Positions 8,010-16,928 are shown, counted from the stretch's first letter. The stretch is 64,000 nt of DNA from Pelomonas nitida (GCF_043555975.1 NZ_JBIGIA010000006.1:238007-302006), one strand, 5' to 3'. Program-made: numbers and translations. Notes: generated by a model from the letters alone, not told the origin.

Positions 8010-8654
8010 TCAGCCGCGCTTGGCCCGGGCGCGGGCCAGGGCGGCCTCGATGACGGCACGCTTGCGGTCCAACTGAGCGGGGTCGCTGATGACGGAGGCC
8101 GCCGGCAGGTCGGCGAGCTTGGCTTCGGCTTTCGCGATCAGCCGTGCGTCGTTCTCGACCGTTTCACGGTGGCGGCGGAACTGCCGGAAGTCGTAGCGCT
8201 CGCGCGCCTCGTTCGCCTGCGCCTGGCTCCAGGCGGCCCAGCCTGTGGCCGTGGTCACCTCCGGCATGGAGATGCAGTCGACCGGGCAGGCCGGCACGCA
8301 CAGCTCGCAGCCGGTGCATTGCGATGCGACGACGACGTGCATGGCCTTCGGCGCGCCGACGATGCAGTCGGCCGGGCAGGCCTTGATGCACAGCGTGCAG
8401 CCGATGCACCAGTCCTCGTCGATGACGGCCACGCCCCGCGTCGCTTCGATGCCGTTGACCGGGTTCAGCGGCAGGGCGGGGCGCCCGGTGAGGGCTGCCA
8501 GCCGGGCGACGCCTTCAGCGCCGCCGGGTGGGCATTGGTTGATGTCCGCGTCGTTCGTGGCGAGTGCCTGCGCGTAGCTGCGGCAGTCTGGGTAGCCGCA
8601 GCGCGTGCATTGCGTCTGCGGCAGCGCGGCGTCGATGAGGTCGGCGAGGCTCAC
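8010..8654 (-). CDS. rsxB: RsxB/RnfB-type electron transport ferredoxin
   Basis: A 214-residue iron-sulfur protein. The N-terminal Fe4S4 domain has Cys16, Cys19, Cys24 and Cys41 (QCTRCGYPDC, then QCPPGG). Two ferredoxin clusters follow: Cys83/86/89/93 (CIGCTLCIKACP) and Cys113/116/119/123 (CTGCELCVPACP). A C-terminal helical tail is charged. No N-terminal membrane helix is present, unlike RnfB of the full Rnf complex, which agrees with the soluble betaproteobacterial form. The start is a GTG at 8652-8654 overlapping the phaZ stop (GTGA), so translation is coupled to phaZ. rsxA, C, D, G and E are not here, so its electron partners are unknown. Confidence 0.9.
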   Translation of the reverse strand: MSLADLIDAALPQTQCTRCGYPDCRSYAQALATNDADINQCPPGGAEGVARLAALTGRPALPLNPVNGIEATRGVAVIDEDWCIGCTLCIKACPADCIVGAPKAMHVVVASQCTGCELCVPACPVDCISMPEVTTATGWAAWSQAQANEARERYDFRQFRRHRETVENDARLIAKAEAKLADLPAASVISDPAQLDRKRAVIEAALARARAKRG

Positions 8655-9994
8655 GCCGAACGACTGCGCGAACGCTTGGGCGCGGCGGTCTTGACCGGCG
8701 CCTTTGCCGCCGCCTTGACGGGTGCGGCCTTGGCCGTCTGCTTCAGCGGCGCGGCCTCGTACTTGGCGATGAAGTCGCGCACCTCGGGGTAGACGTTGTC
8801 GCGCCAGCGGCGGCCCGAGAAGATGCCGTAGTGGCCGGCGCCCTTGGCGTCGTAGTGAAGCTGGTGCTGCCTGGGGACGCCCGAGCACAGGTCGTGCGCG
8901 GCGCGCGTCTGGCCGGCACCGGAGATGTCGTCGAGTTCGCCTTCGACGGTCAGCAGCGCGGTGGTGCTGATGTCCTGCGGTCGCACCAGCGCGCCGTCGA
9001 CCTGCCAGGTGCCGTTGACGAGGGCGAAGTCCTGGAACACGGTCTTGATGGTGTCCAGGTAGTACTCGGCCGGCATGTCCAGCACGGCGTTGTATTCGTC
9101 GTAGAACTTGCGGTGGGCCTCGGCGCTGTCGTCATCGCCGCGCACGAGGTCCAGGAAGTAGTCGTAGTGCGAGGAGAGGTGGCGGTCCGGGTTCATCGCG
9201 ACGAAGCCGGTGTGCTGCAGAAAGCCGGGGTACACGGCGCGGCCGGCACCTGGGAAGTTGGTCGGCACGCGGTAGATGACGTTGGCCTCGAACCAGCCGA
9301 AGCTGCGGTTCATGGCGAGGTTGTTGACCGCCGTCGGGCTCTTGCGGGCGTCGATGGGGCCACCCATCATCGTCATGCTGCGCGGTGTCGGCTCGCCGGC
9401 CGACGCCATCAGCGAAATGGCCGCCAGCACGGGCACGGTGGGCTGGCAGACGGAGATGACGTGGCTGTCCGCGCCGCCCACGAGCCGGATGAACTCCTGA
9501 ACGTAGCGGATGTAGTCATCCAGATGGAAGGCCCCCACTTCCAGCGGCACCATGCGTGCGTCAGTCCAGTCGGTGATGTAGACCTTGTGGTCCTTCAGCA
9601 GTTGCTTGACCGTGTCGCGCAGCAGCGTGCTGTGGTGGCCGGACAGCGGCGCGACGACCAGCACCGTCGGCTGGTCCTTCATCTTGGCCAGCACCGCCGG
9701 GTCGTCGGTGTAGCGCTTGAAGCGCAGCAGCCGGCAGAACGGCTTTTCCAGTGCGACGAGTTCCTGCACGGCCACATCAACGCCGTCGACCTCGACGGAC
9801 TTGATGTTGAACTCGGGCTTTTCGTAGTCCTTGGCCAGCCGGTGCATCAGGTCCAGCCCGGCCGACAGGCGCTGCGACATCGGCGTGTGCGCGAACGGCG
9901 ACAGCGGGTGGCTGTAGAGCTTGGCCGACGCGGCCGCGAACTCGGAAAAAGGACTGAGCAGGGCGCGCTGGGTTTCGAAGAGCTGATACAGCAT
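8651..9994 (-). CDS. phaZ: Intracellular polyhydroxyalkanoate depolymerase
   Basis: A 447-residue protein that mobilises native PHB granules in the cytoplasm. It begins MLYQLFETQRALLSPFSEF. Cys183 sits in the SVCQPTVPVL nucleophile elbow, where intracellular PhaZ1 enzymes use cysteine instead of serine. Other family blocks include TMMGGPIDARKSPTAVN and the C-terminal GAGHYGIFSGRRWRDNVYP with the catalytic histidine. The last about 30 residues are an Ala/Lys/Pro-rich tail ending SRSRSA, possibly granule- or DNA-associated. I chose the ATG at 9992-9994 as the family start over one five codons upstream. No signal peptide is present, which agrees with the intracellular type. rsxB overlaps its stop. 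Confidence 0.95.
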   Translation of the reverse strand: MLYQLFETQRALLSPFSEFAAASAKLYSHPLSPFAHTPMSQRLSAGLDLMHRLAKDYEKPEFNIKSVEVDGVDVAVQELVALEKPFCRLLRFKRYTDDPAVLAKMKDQPTVLVVAPLSGHHSTLLRDTVKQLLKDHKVYITDWTDARMVPLEVGAFHLDDYIRYVQEFIRLVGGADSHVISVCQPTVPVLAAISLMASAGEPTPRSMTMMGGPIDARKSPTAVNNLAMNRSFGWFEANVIYRVPTNFPGAGRAVYPGFLQHTGFVAMNPDRHLSSHYDYFLDLVRGDDDSAEAHRKFYDEYNAVLDMPAEYYLDTIKTVFQDFALVNGTWQVDGALVRPQDISTTALLTVEGELDDISGAGQTRAAHDLCSGVPRQHQLHYDAKGAGHYGIFSGRRWRDNVYPEVRDFIAKYEAAPLKQTAKAAPVKAAAKAPVKTAAPKRSRSRSA

Positions 9995-10128
9995 GGCCGG
10001 CCTTGGCAAGGGTCAGGGGAACCCGATGGTGCCAGAAATCGCTTGCAGATTTGTGCGCTGCAGCAATGGGATCGGCGGCCGGGCCGCCGATCCGTCGCCC
10101 ATCGGGGCTGGTGCTGGGCTGCTGGCGT

Positions 10129-11319
10129 TCAGCTCTTCATGACGGCCGCCATGGCCGCGGCGACCGTCGGGAGGTTGCCTTCATTGAGCGCGGCCACGCA
10201 GATGCGGCCGGAGTCGACGCCGTACACGCCGAACTCGTCGCGCAGCCGCTGCATCTGCGCCGCAGCGAGACCGGAGTAGCTGAACATGCCCAGCTGCTCG
10301 GTGACGAAGCTCAGATCCTGCGTGACGCCGGCCGCCTTCAGCGCCGCCACCAGCGCGCCGCGCATGGCCTTGATGCGGGTGCGCATGCCGGCGAGCTCTT
10401 CCTCCCACAGCGCGCGCAGCTTGTCGTCCGACAGCACCTGGGCCACGACCTGGGCGCCGTGCGTCGGCGGGTTGGAGTAGTTCGTGCGGATCATGATCTT
10501 CAGCTGCGACAGCACGCGGGTGGCTTCCTCGTCGCTGCTGCACACCACGCTGAGCGCGCCGACACGCTCGCCATACAGCGAGAAGCTCTTGGAGAAGCTG
10601 GTCGACACGAAGAATCCGATGCCGGCGGCCAGGAACTGGCGCACCGCCTCGCCGTCTTCCTTCAGGCCGAAGCCAAAGCCCTGGTAGGCCATGTCGAGGA
10701 AGGGCGTCAGGCCCTTGGCCTTGACCACGGCGACCACTTCGGCCCACTGGGCGGCAGTGATGTCGTAGCCGGTCGGGTTGTGGCAGCAGGCGTGCAGCAC
10801 GACGACCGTGCCGCTAGGTGCGGCGTTCAGGGCGGCCAGCATGCCGGCGAAGTTCACGCCCTTGTTGGCGGCGTCGTAGTAGTGGTAGGTTTCGACCTTG
10901 AAGCCGGCCTGCGTGAACAGCGCGCGGTGGTTCTCCCAGCTCGGGTCCGAGATGAGGACCTTGGCGCTGCCGTTGAGCTGCTTGAGGAAGTCCGCGCCGA
11001 TCTTCAGCGCGCCGGTGCCGCCCAGGGCCTGCACGGTGGCGACGTCCTTGCGTTCGGCGCCGAAGACGAGCTTTTGCACCGCCTTGTCGTAGGCGGCGAT
11101 GCCGTCGATGGGCAGATAGCCGCGCGGCTTGGGGGCGGCGGCCATGGCGGCCTCGGCTTCACGCACGCACTTCAGCAGCGGCAGCTTGCCGGCCTCGTCG
11201 TAGTAGACGCCGACGCCGAGGTTGACCTTGCCCGGGCGGGTGTCGGCGTTGAACTGCTCGTTCAGGCCGAGGATGGGGTCACGGGGAGCCAGGGCGACGT
11301 CGGCGAACAAAGAAGACAT
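10129..11319 (-). CDS. tyrB: Aromatic amino acid / aspartate aminotransferase (class I)
   Basis: A 396-residue fold-type I PLP enzyme. It starts MSSLFADVALAPRDPILGLN and has LGVGVYYDEAGKLPLL, the substrate-domain signature of the AspC/TyrB branch. The PLP lysine is Lys244 in STSFSKSFSLYGER. Other blocks are HACCHNPTGYD and the C-terminal GMFSYSGL. The branch transaminates aspartate and aromatic amino acids with 2-oxoglutarate; the choice between tyrB and aspC cannot be made from motifs alone. It is divergent from uvrB with a 113-bp shared upstream region. Confidence 0.88.
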   Translation of the reverse strand: MSSLFADVALAPRDPILGLNEQFNADTRPGKVNLGVGVYYDEAGKLPLLKCVREAEAAMAAAPKPRGYLPIDGIAAYDKAVQKLVFGAERKDVATVQALGGTGALKIGADFLKQLNGSAKVLISDPSWENHRALFTQAGFKVETYHYYDAANKGVNFAGMLAALNAAPSGTVVVLHACCHNPTGYDITAAQWAEVVAVVKAKGLTPFLDMAYQGFGFGLKEDGEAVRQFLAAGIGFFVSTSFSKSFSLYGERVGALSVVCSSDEEATRVLSQLKIMIRTNYSNPPTHGAQVVAQVLSDDKLRALWEEELAGMRTRIKAMRGALVAALKAAGVTQDLSFVTEQLGMFSYSGLAAAQMQRLRDEFGVYGVDSGRICVAALNEGNLPTVAAAMAAVMKS

Positions 11320-11432
11320 GGAGGTTCCTGAAAAGGCGTTGTCAGCAGGGGAGGGTTGAAGAATCAGGGTCTGCGCTAACCTGCCTGATTCCGCAGCGCT
11401 GCGATTTTGCCCGTGAACCCAGGGAATCCCCC

Positions 11433-13562
11433 ATGCAAGAAGCCTTGAACGCCATGACCGTCTCCTCGGGAGACACCGAGGAGCGCAAGGGCGAATTCGT
11501 CAGCTTCGAAGGCTCCCCGTTTCAGCTGTTCCAGCCTTTCCCGCCGGCGGGGGATCAGCCCACGGCCATCGGCCAGCTGGTAGACGGCATCAACGACGGA
11601 TTGAGCTACCAGACACTCCTGGGCGTGACCGGCTCGGGCAAGACCTTCACGATGGCCAACGTCATCGCCCGGCTGGGCCGGCCGGCCATCATCTTTGCGC
11701 CCAACAAGACGCTCGCCGCGCAGCTCTACAGCGAGTTCCGGGATTTCTTTCCGAACAACGCGGTCGAGTACTTCGTCAGCTACTACGACTACTACCAGCC
11801 CGAGGCCTATGTGCCGCAGCGCGACCTCTTCATCGAGAAGGACAGTGCGATCAATGAGCACATCGAGCAACTGCGGCTGTCCTGCACGAAGAGCCTGCTC
11901 GAGCGGCGCGACGTCGTGATCGTCGCGTCCGTCTCGGCCATCTACGGCATCGGCTCGCCGGCGGACTACCACCAGATGGTCATGACGCTGCGCGTGGGCG
12001 ACAAGCTGGGTCAGCGTGACGTGATCGCGCACCTGATCCGCATGCAGTACACCCGCAACGAGATGGAGTTCACGCGCGGGCACTTCCGCGTGCGTGGCGA
12101 CACGATCGACGTGTTTCCGGCGGAGCACTCGGAGCTGGCCATCCGCATCGAGCTGTTCGACGACGAGGTCGACGGCCTGGCGCTGTTCGACCCCCTGACC
12201 GGCCAGGTCCGGCAGAAGATCCCGCGCTTCACCGTCTACCCGAGCAGCCATTACGTGACGCCGCGCGAGCGGGTGCTGGCAGCGGCCGAGGCCATCAAGC
12301 AGGAGCTGCGCGAGCGCGTGGACTTCTTCGTCAAGGAGGGCAAGCTGGTGGAGGCGCAACGCCTCGAGCAGCGCACCCGGTTCGACCTGGAGATGCTGCA
12401 GGAGGTGGGCCACTGCAAGGGCATCGAGAACTACACGCGCCATCTGTCGGGCGCCCAGCCGGGCGATCCGCCGCCGACGCTGGTCGACTATCTGCCGCCG
12501 GATGCGGTGATGTTCCTGGACGAAAGCCATGTGCTGATCGGCCAGTTCGGCGGCATGTACAACGGCGACCGGGCGCGCAAGACGACGCTGGTGGAGTTCG
12601 GTTTTCGCCTGCCGTCGGCGCTGGACAACCGGCCGCTGAAGTTCGCCGAGTTCGAGCGCAAGATGCGGCAGGCCGTCTTCGTGTCGGCCACGCCGGGGCA
12701 GTACGAGCAGGACAACGCCGGGCAGGTGGTCGAGCAGGTCGTGCGGCCGACCGGGTTGGTCGATCCCATCGTCGAGGTGCGGCCCGCGACGCACCAGGTG
12801 GACGACGTGCTGCAGGAGATCCGCCTGCGCGTCGAGGCCAACGAGCGTGTGCTGATCACGACGCTGACCAAGCGCATGGCCGAGCAGCTGACCGATTACC
12901 TCAGCGACAACGGCGTCAAGGTGCGCTACCTGCACTCGGACGTGGACACCGTCGAGCGCGTGGAGATCCTGCGCGATCTGCGGCTGGGGGCGTTCGACGT
13001 GCTGGTGGGCATCAATTTGCTGCGCGAAGGACTGGACATCCCCGAGGTGTCGCTCGTGGCCATCCTGGACGCCGACAAGGAAGGCTTCCTGCGAGCGGAG
13101 CGCAGCCTGATCCAGACCATCGGCCGTGCGGCCCGCAACCTCAACGGCAAGGCCATCCTGTACGCCGACCGCATCACCGACTCCATGCGCAAGGCCATCG
13201 GCGAGACGGAGCGCCGCCGCGCCAAGCAGATCGCCTTCAACGAGGCCAACGGCATCACGCCGCGCAGCGTGCAAAAGCGCATCAAGGACCTGATCGACGG
13301 CGTGTACTCCGAGGAGGCTGGCCGAGACGACGCCAAGCTGCTGGCGGCGGCCCAGGTGGAGGAGCTGTCCGAAAAGGACTTGTCCAAGCGCATCGCCCAG
13401 CTCGAAAAGCAGATGCTGGAGCATGCGCGCAACCTGGAGTTCGAGAAGGCGGCCCGGCTGCGCGACCAACTCGCGCAGCTGCGCGAGCAGGCCTTTGGGG
13501 CGCGGGTGCACGACAACGTCGTGCCGCTCGATGCTGCGCGCCAGGGCGGCGCGGGGCGCTGA
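11433..13562 (+). CDS. uvrB: UvrABC system protein B
   Basis: A 709-residue nucleotide-excision-repair helicase-like subunit that verifies damage and recruits UvrC. Walker A is GVTGSGKT at 64-71. The DNA-clamping beta-hairpin region holds YFVSYYDYYQPEAYVP, and the DEAD-type box is FLDESH. The domain-6 signature is GFLRAERSLIQTIGRAARN, and the C-terminal UVR domain (AQLEKQMLEHARNLEFEKAA) binds UvrC. The protein is a little longer than E. coli UvrB because of about 25 extra residues at each end. Internal ATGs at codon 8 could also serve as the start. I saw no CTGT-N8-ACAG LexA box in the 113-bp upstream region. Confidence 0.97.
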   Translation: MQEALNAMTVSSGDTEERKGEFVSFEGSPFQLFQPFPPAGDQPTAIGQLVDGINDGLSYQTLLGVTGSGKTFTMANVIARLGRPAIIFAPNKTLAAQLYSEFRDFFPNNAVEYFVSYYDYYQPEAYVPQRDLFIEKDSAINEHIEQLRLSCTKSLLERRDVVIVASVSAIYGIGSPADYHQMVMTLRVGDKLGQRDVIAHLIRMQYTRNEMEFTRGHFRVRGDTIDVFPAEHSELAIRIELFDDEVDGLALFDPLTGQVRQKIPRFTVYPSSHYVTPRERVLAAAEAIKQELRERVDFFVKEGKLVEAQRLEQRTRFDLEMLQEVGHCKGIENYTRHLSGAQPGDPPPTLVDYLPPDAVMFLDESHVLIGQFGGMYNGDRARKTTLVEFGFRLPSALDNRPLKFAEFERKMRQAVFVSATPGQYEQDNAGQVVEQVVRPTGLVDPIVEVRPATHQVDDVLQEIRLRVEANERVLITTLTKRMAEQLTDYLSDNGVKVRYLHSDVDTVERVEILRDLRLGAFDVLVGINLLREGLDIPEVSLVAILDADKEGFLRAERSLIQTIGRAARNLNGKAILYADRITDSMRKAIGETERRRAKQIAFNEANGITPRSVQKRIKDLIDGVYSEEAGRDDAKLLAAAQVEELSEKDLSKRIAQLEKQMLEHARNLEFEKAARLRDQLAQLREQAFGARVHDNVVPLDAARQGGAGR

Positions 13563-13641
13563 GGGCGTCGGCGCGGCTGCCGCACTGCAGCAAAAAGCCT
13601 GCTGACGGCGGGGGCTTGCCCGGCAGCGAGGACGCATTTCA

Positions 13642-13662
13642 GTAGTCGAGTAAAATAATCGG
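13642..13662 (-). promoter_or_regulatory. Candidate IscR type-1 binding site upstream of iscR
   Basis: On the minus strand the site reads CCGATTATTTTACTCGACTAC, shown here split as CCGATT-ATTTTA-CTCGACTAC. It matches the IscR type-1 consensus (YYGACT-RWWWYA-GTCRRSTAT) at all but three positions, and the arms are mutual inverted repeats. On the plus strand a TAAAAT -10-like hexamer (13651-13656) lies inside the site. It is 99 bp upstream of the iscR start. Binding of [2Fe-2S]-IscR would block the promoter, giving the usual negative feedback on Fe-S assembly. The match is by eye; the -35 is poor. Confidence 0.7.
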
Positions 13663-13760
13663 AAATGATTCGCTCGGCTATTGTCCCGGTTGTCCCGGGT
13701 TTACCCGATATCGAATGTCCTGGACTTTTGCGGTCCGGGCGCCCTCGCCAAGGAGTTTTT

Positions 13761-14306
13761 ATGCGTCTCACCACCAAAGGCCGGTTTGCAGTCACCGCGA
13801 TGTTGGACTTGGCGCTGCGCGAGAATACCGGCCCCGTGGCCTTGGCGGCGATCAGTCAACGCCAGCAGATTTCGCTGTCCTACCTGGAGCAGTTGTTCGG
13901 CAAGCTGCGCCGCCACGAACTCGTCGAATCGACCCGCGGCCCTGGCGGCGGCTATTCGCTGGGCCGCAAGGCCGAGGACATCACAGTCGCCGACATCATC
14001 GTCGCCGTGGACGAGGCGCTGGACGCCACCGGCTGCGGTGGCAAGGAAAACTGCATGGGCGAGGACAGCGGCCGCTGCATCACCCACGAACTCTGGACCA
14101 ACCTGAACGCCAAGATGATCGAATACCTCGATTCCGTCTCCCTGCGCAAGCTCGCCGATGAGCAGCTGGCCAAGGGCTTCGAGGTCGAGGCGGCACCCGT
14201 CAAGCGCGCCATCTCCAGCCAGCCGGTGCTCAAGCCCATCCGCGTGACGGCGCCGAATTCGGTGTTCGCCCTGGGGGGAAACCTCAGCGGCGCGTTCAGC
14301 AAGTAA
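13761..14306 (+). CDS. iscR: Fe-S cluster assembly transcriptional regulator IscR
   Basis: A 181-residue Rrf2-family repressor. The winged HTH covers MRLTTKGRFAVTAMLDLALR through the ESTRGPGGGYSLGR wing. The [2Fe-2S] ligands are Cys92, Cys98, Cys106 and His109 (GCGGKENCMGE, then GRCITHELW). The second-to-third Cys spacing is two residues longer than in E. coli. The C-terminal about 40 residues are a longer tail than usual. AAGGAG at 13750-13755 fixes the ATG at 13761; the upstream in-frame ATG at 13665 overlaps the operator. It leads the isc operon and likely regulates itself through the box at 13642-13662. Confidence 0.97.
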   Translation: MRLTTKGRFAVTAMLDLALRENTGPVALAAISQRQQISLSYLEQLFGKLRRHELVESTRGPGGGYSLGRKAEDITVADIIVAVDEALDATGCGGKENCMGEDSGRCITHELWTNLNAKMIEYLDSVSLRKLADEQLAKGFEVEAAPVKRAISSQPVLKPIRVTAPNSVFALGGNLSGAFSK

Positions 14307-14332
14307 GAAGAACCAAGAAAAGTAGTCGCTCC

Positions 14333-15553
14333 ATGGACATGACCCCGCACTTCCCGATCTACCTCGACTACGGCGCCACGACGCCGTGCGACCCCCGCGT
14401 CGTGGACGCGATGATTCCCTGGTTGCGCGAGCACTTCGGCAACCCGGCGTCGCGCAGCCACGCCTGGGGCTGGGAGGCGGAAGAAGCAGTGGAGCGCGCC
14501 CGTGAGCAGGTGGCTCAACTCATTGGCGCCGACCCGCGCGAGATCGTCTGGACCTCGGGCGCCACTGAATCGAACAACCTGGCGCTCAAGGGCGCTGCGC
14601 AGTTCTACAAGACGCGCGGCAAGCACTTGATCACCGTGAAGACCGAGCACAAGGCCGTGCTCGACACCATGCGTGAGCTGGAGCGCCAGGGCTTCGACGT
14701 GACCTATCTCGACGTGCTGGAGAACGGCCTCGTCGACCTGGAAGCCTTCAAGGCCGCGTTGCGCCCGGACACCATCCTGGCCTCGGTCATGTTCGTGAAC
14801 AACGAGATCGGCGTCATCCAGGACGTCGTCGCACTGGGCAACCTGTGCCGCGAGCGCGGCGTCATCTTCCACGTCGACGCCGCGCAGGCCACCGGCAAGG
14901 TCGAGATCGACCTCGCCACGCTGCCCATCGACCTGATGAGCCTGGCCTCGCACAAGAGCTATGGCCCCAAGGGCATCGGCGCGCTGTACGTGCGCCGCAA
15001 GCCCCGCATCCGCCTGGAAGCGCAGATGCATGGCGGCGGCCACGAGCGTGGCATGCGCTCGGGCACGCTGCCGGTGCACCAGATCGTCGGCATGGGCGAG
15101 GCCTTCCGCATTGCGCGCGAGGAAATCGGTGCCGAGAACGAGCGCATCCGTGCGCTGCACAGCCGCTTGATCAAGGGCCTGTCCGGCATCGAGCAGACCT
15201 TCATCAACGGCGATCTCGAGCGGCGCGTGCCGCACAACCTGAACATCTCGTTCAACTACGTCGAGGGCGAGTCGCTGATCATGGGCGTCAAGGGCCTGGC
15301 GGTGTCGTCGGGCTCGGCCTGCACGTCGGCCAGCCTGGAGCCCAGTTATGTGCTGCGCGCGCTGGGCCGCTCGGACGAGCTGGCGCACAGCTCGCTGCGC
15401 ATGACCATCGGCCGTTTCACGACCGAGGAAGAGATCGACTACGCCATCAGCGTGCTGACGGACCGCGTGGCGAAGCTGCGTGAACTGTCACCGCTGTGGG
15501 ACATGTACAAGGATGGCATCGACCTGTCGACCATCCAGTGGGCGGCTCACTGA
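14333..15553 (+). CDS. iscS: Cysteine desulfurase IscS
   Basis: A 406-residue PLP enzyme that takes sulfur from L-cysteine as an enzyme-bound persulfide for IscU. The N-terminus is IYLDYGATTPCDPRV. Lys208 in SLASHKSYGPKG holds PLP, and His106 stacks on it (KTEHKAV). The mobile loop SSGSACTSASLEP places catalytic Cys330 next to IscU. Length matches group I NifS/IscS enzymes. It is 26 bp after iscR and 20 bp before iscU, co-transcribed with both. Confidence 0.97.
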   Translation: MDMTPHFPIYLDYGATTPCDPRVVDAMIPWLREHFGNPASRSHAWGWEAEEAVERAREQVAQLIGADPREIVWTSGATESNNLALKGAAQFYKTRGKHLITVKTEHKAVLDTMRELERQGFDVTYLDVLENGLVDLEAFKAALRPDTILASVMFVNNEIGVIQDVVALGNLCRERGVIFHVDAAQATGKVEIDLATLPIDLMSLASHKSYGPKGIGALYVRRKPRIRLEAQMHGGGHERGMRSGTLPVHQIVGMGEAFRIAREEIGAENERIRALHSRLIKGLSGIEQTFINGDLERRVPHNLNISFNYVEGESLIMGVKGLAVSSGSACTSASLEPSYVLRALGRSDELAHSSLRMTIGRFTTEEEIDYAISVLTDRVAKLRELSPLWDMYKDGIDLSTIQWAAH

Positions 15554-15573
15554 GCCCGGCAAGGAGAACATTC

Positions 15574-15966
15574 ATGGCATACAGCGACAAGGTCGTCGAC
15601 CACTACGAGAACCCCCGCAACGTCGGGAACTTCGACAAGGGTGACGAAGACGTTGGCACCGGCATGGTCGGCGCGCCGGCCTGCGGCGACGTGATGAAGC
15701 TGCAGATCAAGGTCAACCCGGCGACCGGCCTCATCGAGGACGCCAAGTTCAAGACCTACGGCTGCGGTTCGGCCATCGCTTCCAGTTCGCTCGTGACCGA
15801 ATGGGTCAAGGGCAAGAGCCTGGACGAAGCGCTGACGATCAAGAACACGCAGATCGCCGAAGAACTGGCGCTGCCGCCGGTCAAGATCCACTGCTCCATC
15901 CTGGCCGAAGACGCCATCAAGGCGGCGGTGGACGACTACCGCGCCAAGCACGCGGCAACGGCCTGA
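15574..15966 (+). CDS. iscU: Fe-S cluster assembly scaffold IscU
   Basis: A 130-residue scaffold on which [2Fe-2S] clusters form. The cluster ligands Cys37 (GAPACGD), Cys64 (YGCGSAIASSS) and Cys107 (KIHCSILAEDA) are all present. LPPVK at 100-104 is the peptide that the chaperone HscA binds. The ATG at 15574 follows AAGGAG (15561-15566) and gives the standard MAYSDKVVDHYENPRN start. Three bases separate its stop from iscA. Confidence 0.97.
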   Translation: MAYSDKVVDHYENPRNVGNFDKGDEDVGTGMVGAPACGDVMKLQIKVNPATGLIEDAKFKTYGCGSAIASSSLVTEWVKGKSLDEALTIKNTQIAEELALPPVKIHCSILAEDAIKAAVDDYRAKHAATA

Positions 15967-15969
15967 ACC

Positions 15970-16293
15970 ATGTCCGTCACCCTGACCGAGGCGGCGGCCC
16001 GCCACGTCAAACGCTACATCGCCAAGCGCGGCAAGGGTGTCGGCGTGCGCCTGGGCGTGAAGACGACCGGTTGCTCCGGCCTGGCCTACAAGCTGGAGTA
16101 CGCCGACGAAGTGGCGCCCGAGGATGTCGTGTTCGAGGGGCATGAGGTCAAGGTCCTCATCGACCCCAAGAGCCTGCCTTATCTCGATGGCACCGAGCTC
16201 GACTTCGTTCGCGAAGGCTTGAACGAAGGCTTCAAGTTCCGCAACCCGCGCGAGAAAGATCGCTGCGGCTGTGGCGAGTCCTTCCGTGTCTGA
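15970..16293 (+). CDS. iscA: A-type Fe-S carrier IscA
   Basis: A 107-residue A-type carrier (HesB/IscA family) with the three conserved cysteines Cys35 (TTGCSGLAYKLEY), Cys99 and Cys101 (CGCGESFRV). It starts MSVTLTEAAARHVKRY. It passes or stores iron or Fe-S clusters for [4Fe-4S] maturation. It is the fourth gene of the operon. An intrinsic terminator lies 20 bp after its stop, so the chaperone genes downstream should be transcribed at a lower level. Confidence 0.96.
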   Translation: MSVTLTEAAARHVKRYIAKRGKGVGVRLGVKTTGCSGLAYKLEYADEVAPEDVVFEGHEVKVLIDPKSLPYLDGTELDFVREGLNEGFKFRNPREKDRCGCGESFRV

Positions 16294-16313
16294 TCCGACC
16301 TGAATGCTTGCTG

Positions 16314-16342
16314 AGCGCGGCAATGGCCGCGCTTTTTGCTTT
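16314..16342 (+). terminator. Intrinsic terminator inside the isc operon, iscA-hscB
   Basis: AGCGCGGC (16314-16321) and GCCGCGCT (16326-16333) form a perfect 8-bp stem with an AATG loop. A T-rich run (TTTTGCTTTT) follows immediately. It sits between the iscA stop (16293) and the hscB start (16356). It probably works as a partial terminator that sets the scaffold-to-chaperone ratio. Confidence 0.85.
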
Positions 16343-16355
16343 TGTTGACGACCCC

Positions 16356-16901
16356 ATGCGCCTGACCGACAACGACTTCCAGCTCTTCGGCCTGCCAGAG
16401 ATGCAGGCTCAGGTGCGCGCCGACATCGATGCGCGTTGGAAGGTGTTGCAAGCCGAGGTGCATCCCGACCGCTTCGCGGCGCAAGGCGCGGCCGCCCAGC
16501 GGGTGGCGATGCAGTGGGCCATGCGCGTCAACGAGGGCTACCAGCGGCTGAAGGACCCGGTGAAGCGCGCGGCCTATCTGTGCGAGCTGCGTGGCGCGTC
16601 GGTGGGGGCCGAGACCAACACGGCGATGCCGGCGGCGTTCCTGATGCAGCAGATGGAATGGCGCGAGGCGCTGGACGATGCCGCGACCGAGACCGCGCTC
16701 GAGGCGCTCGACGATGACGCGGCCCAGGCCGAAGCCGCTGCGCTGGCGCAAGCCCAGCGGCTGCTCGACGACCACAACGACGCGCCGGCAGCCGCCGGGC
16801 AGGTGAGGGCGCTGATGTTCATCCAGCGTTTCCGCGCCGACATTGACCAGCGCCTTGCGAAGCTAGAAGACTTTGCGGGACAGGCCGCCCGAGCGAAGTG
16901 A
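16356..16901 (+). CDS. hscB: Fe-S cluster co-chaperone HscB
   Basis: A 181-residue J-domain co-chaperone. The J domain starts MRLTDNDFQLFGLPEM and contains the HPD tripeptide at 36-38 that stimulates HscA ATPase. The C-terminal three-helix bundle (from about residue 90) is the IscU-binding part. The ATG at 16356 is chosen over 16308 because the latter lies in the terminator hairpin and would add a non-family N-terminus. Confidence 0.95.
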   Translation: MRLTDNDFQLFGLPEMQAQVRADIDARWKVLQAEVHPDRFAAQGAAAQRVAMQWAMRVNEGYQRLKDPVKRAAYLCELRGASVGAETNTAMPAAFLMQQMEWREALDDAATETALEALDDDAAQAEAAALAQAQRLLDDHNDAPAAAGQVRALMFIQRFRADIDQRLAKLEDFAGQAARAK

Positions 16902-16928
16902 CTCGCTCTGTCCCCAACTGACCAAAAA

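Noticed and set aside
8655..8888. Upstream extension of rsxB inside phaZ
   Set aside because: The extra 78 codons lie wholly within phaZ and translate to an Arg-rich non-family sequence; the GTG at 8652-8654 gives the normal start.
11320..11432. LexA/SOS box upstream of uvrB
   Set aside because: No CTGT-N8-ACAG or close variant was found in the intergenic region.
11376..13637. 753-codon open frame on the minus strand opposite uvrB
   Set aside because: It is the antisense shadow of uvrB in GC-rich DNA; composition is Arg/His/Gln-rich and no family motifs are seen.
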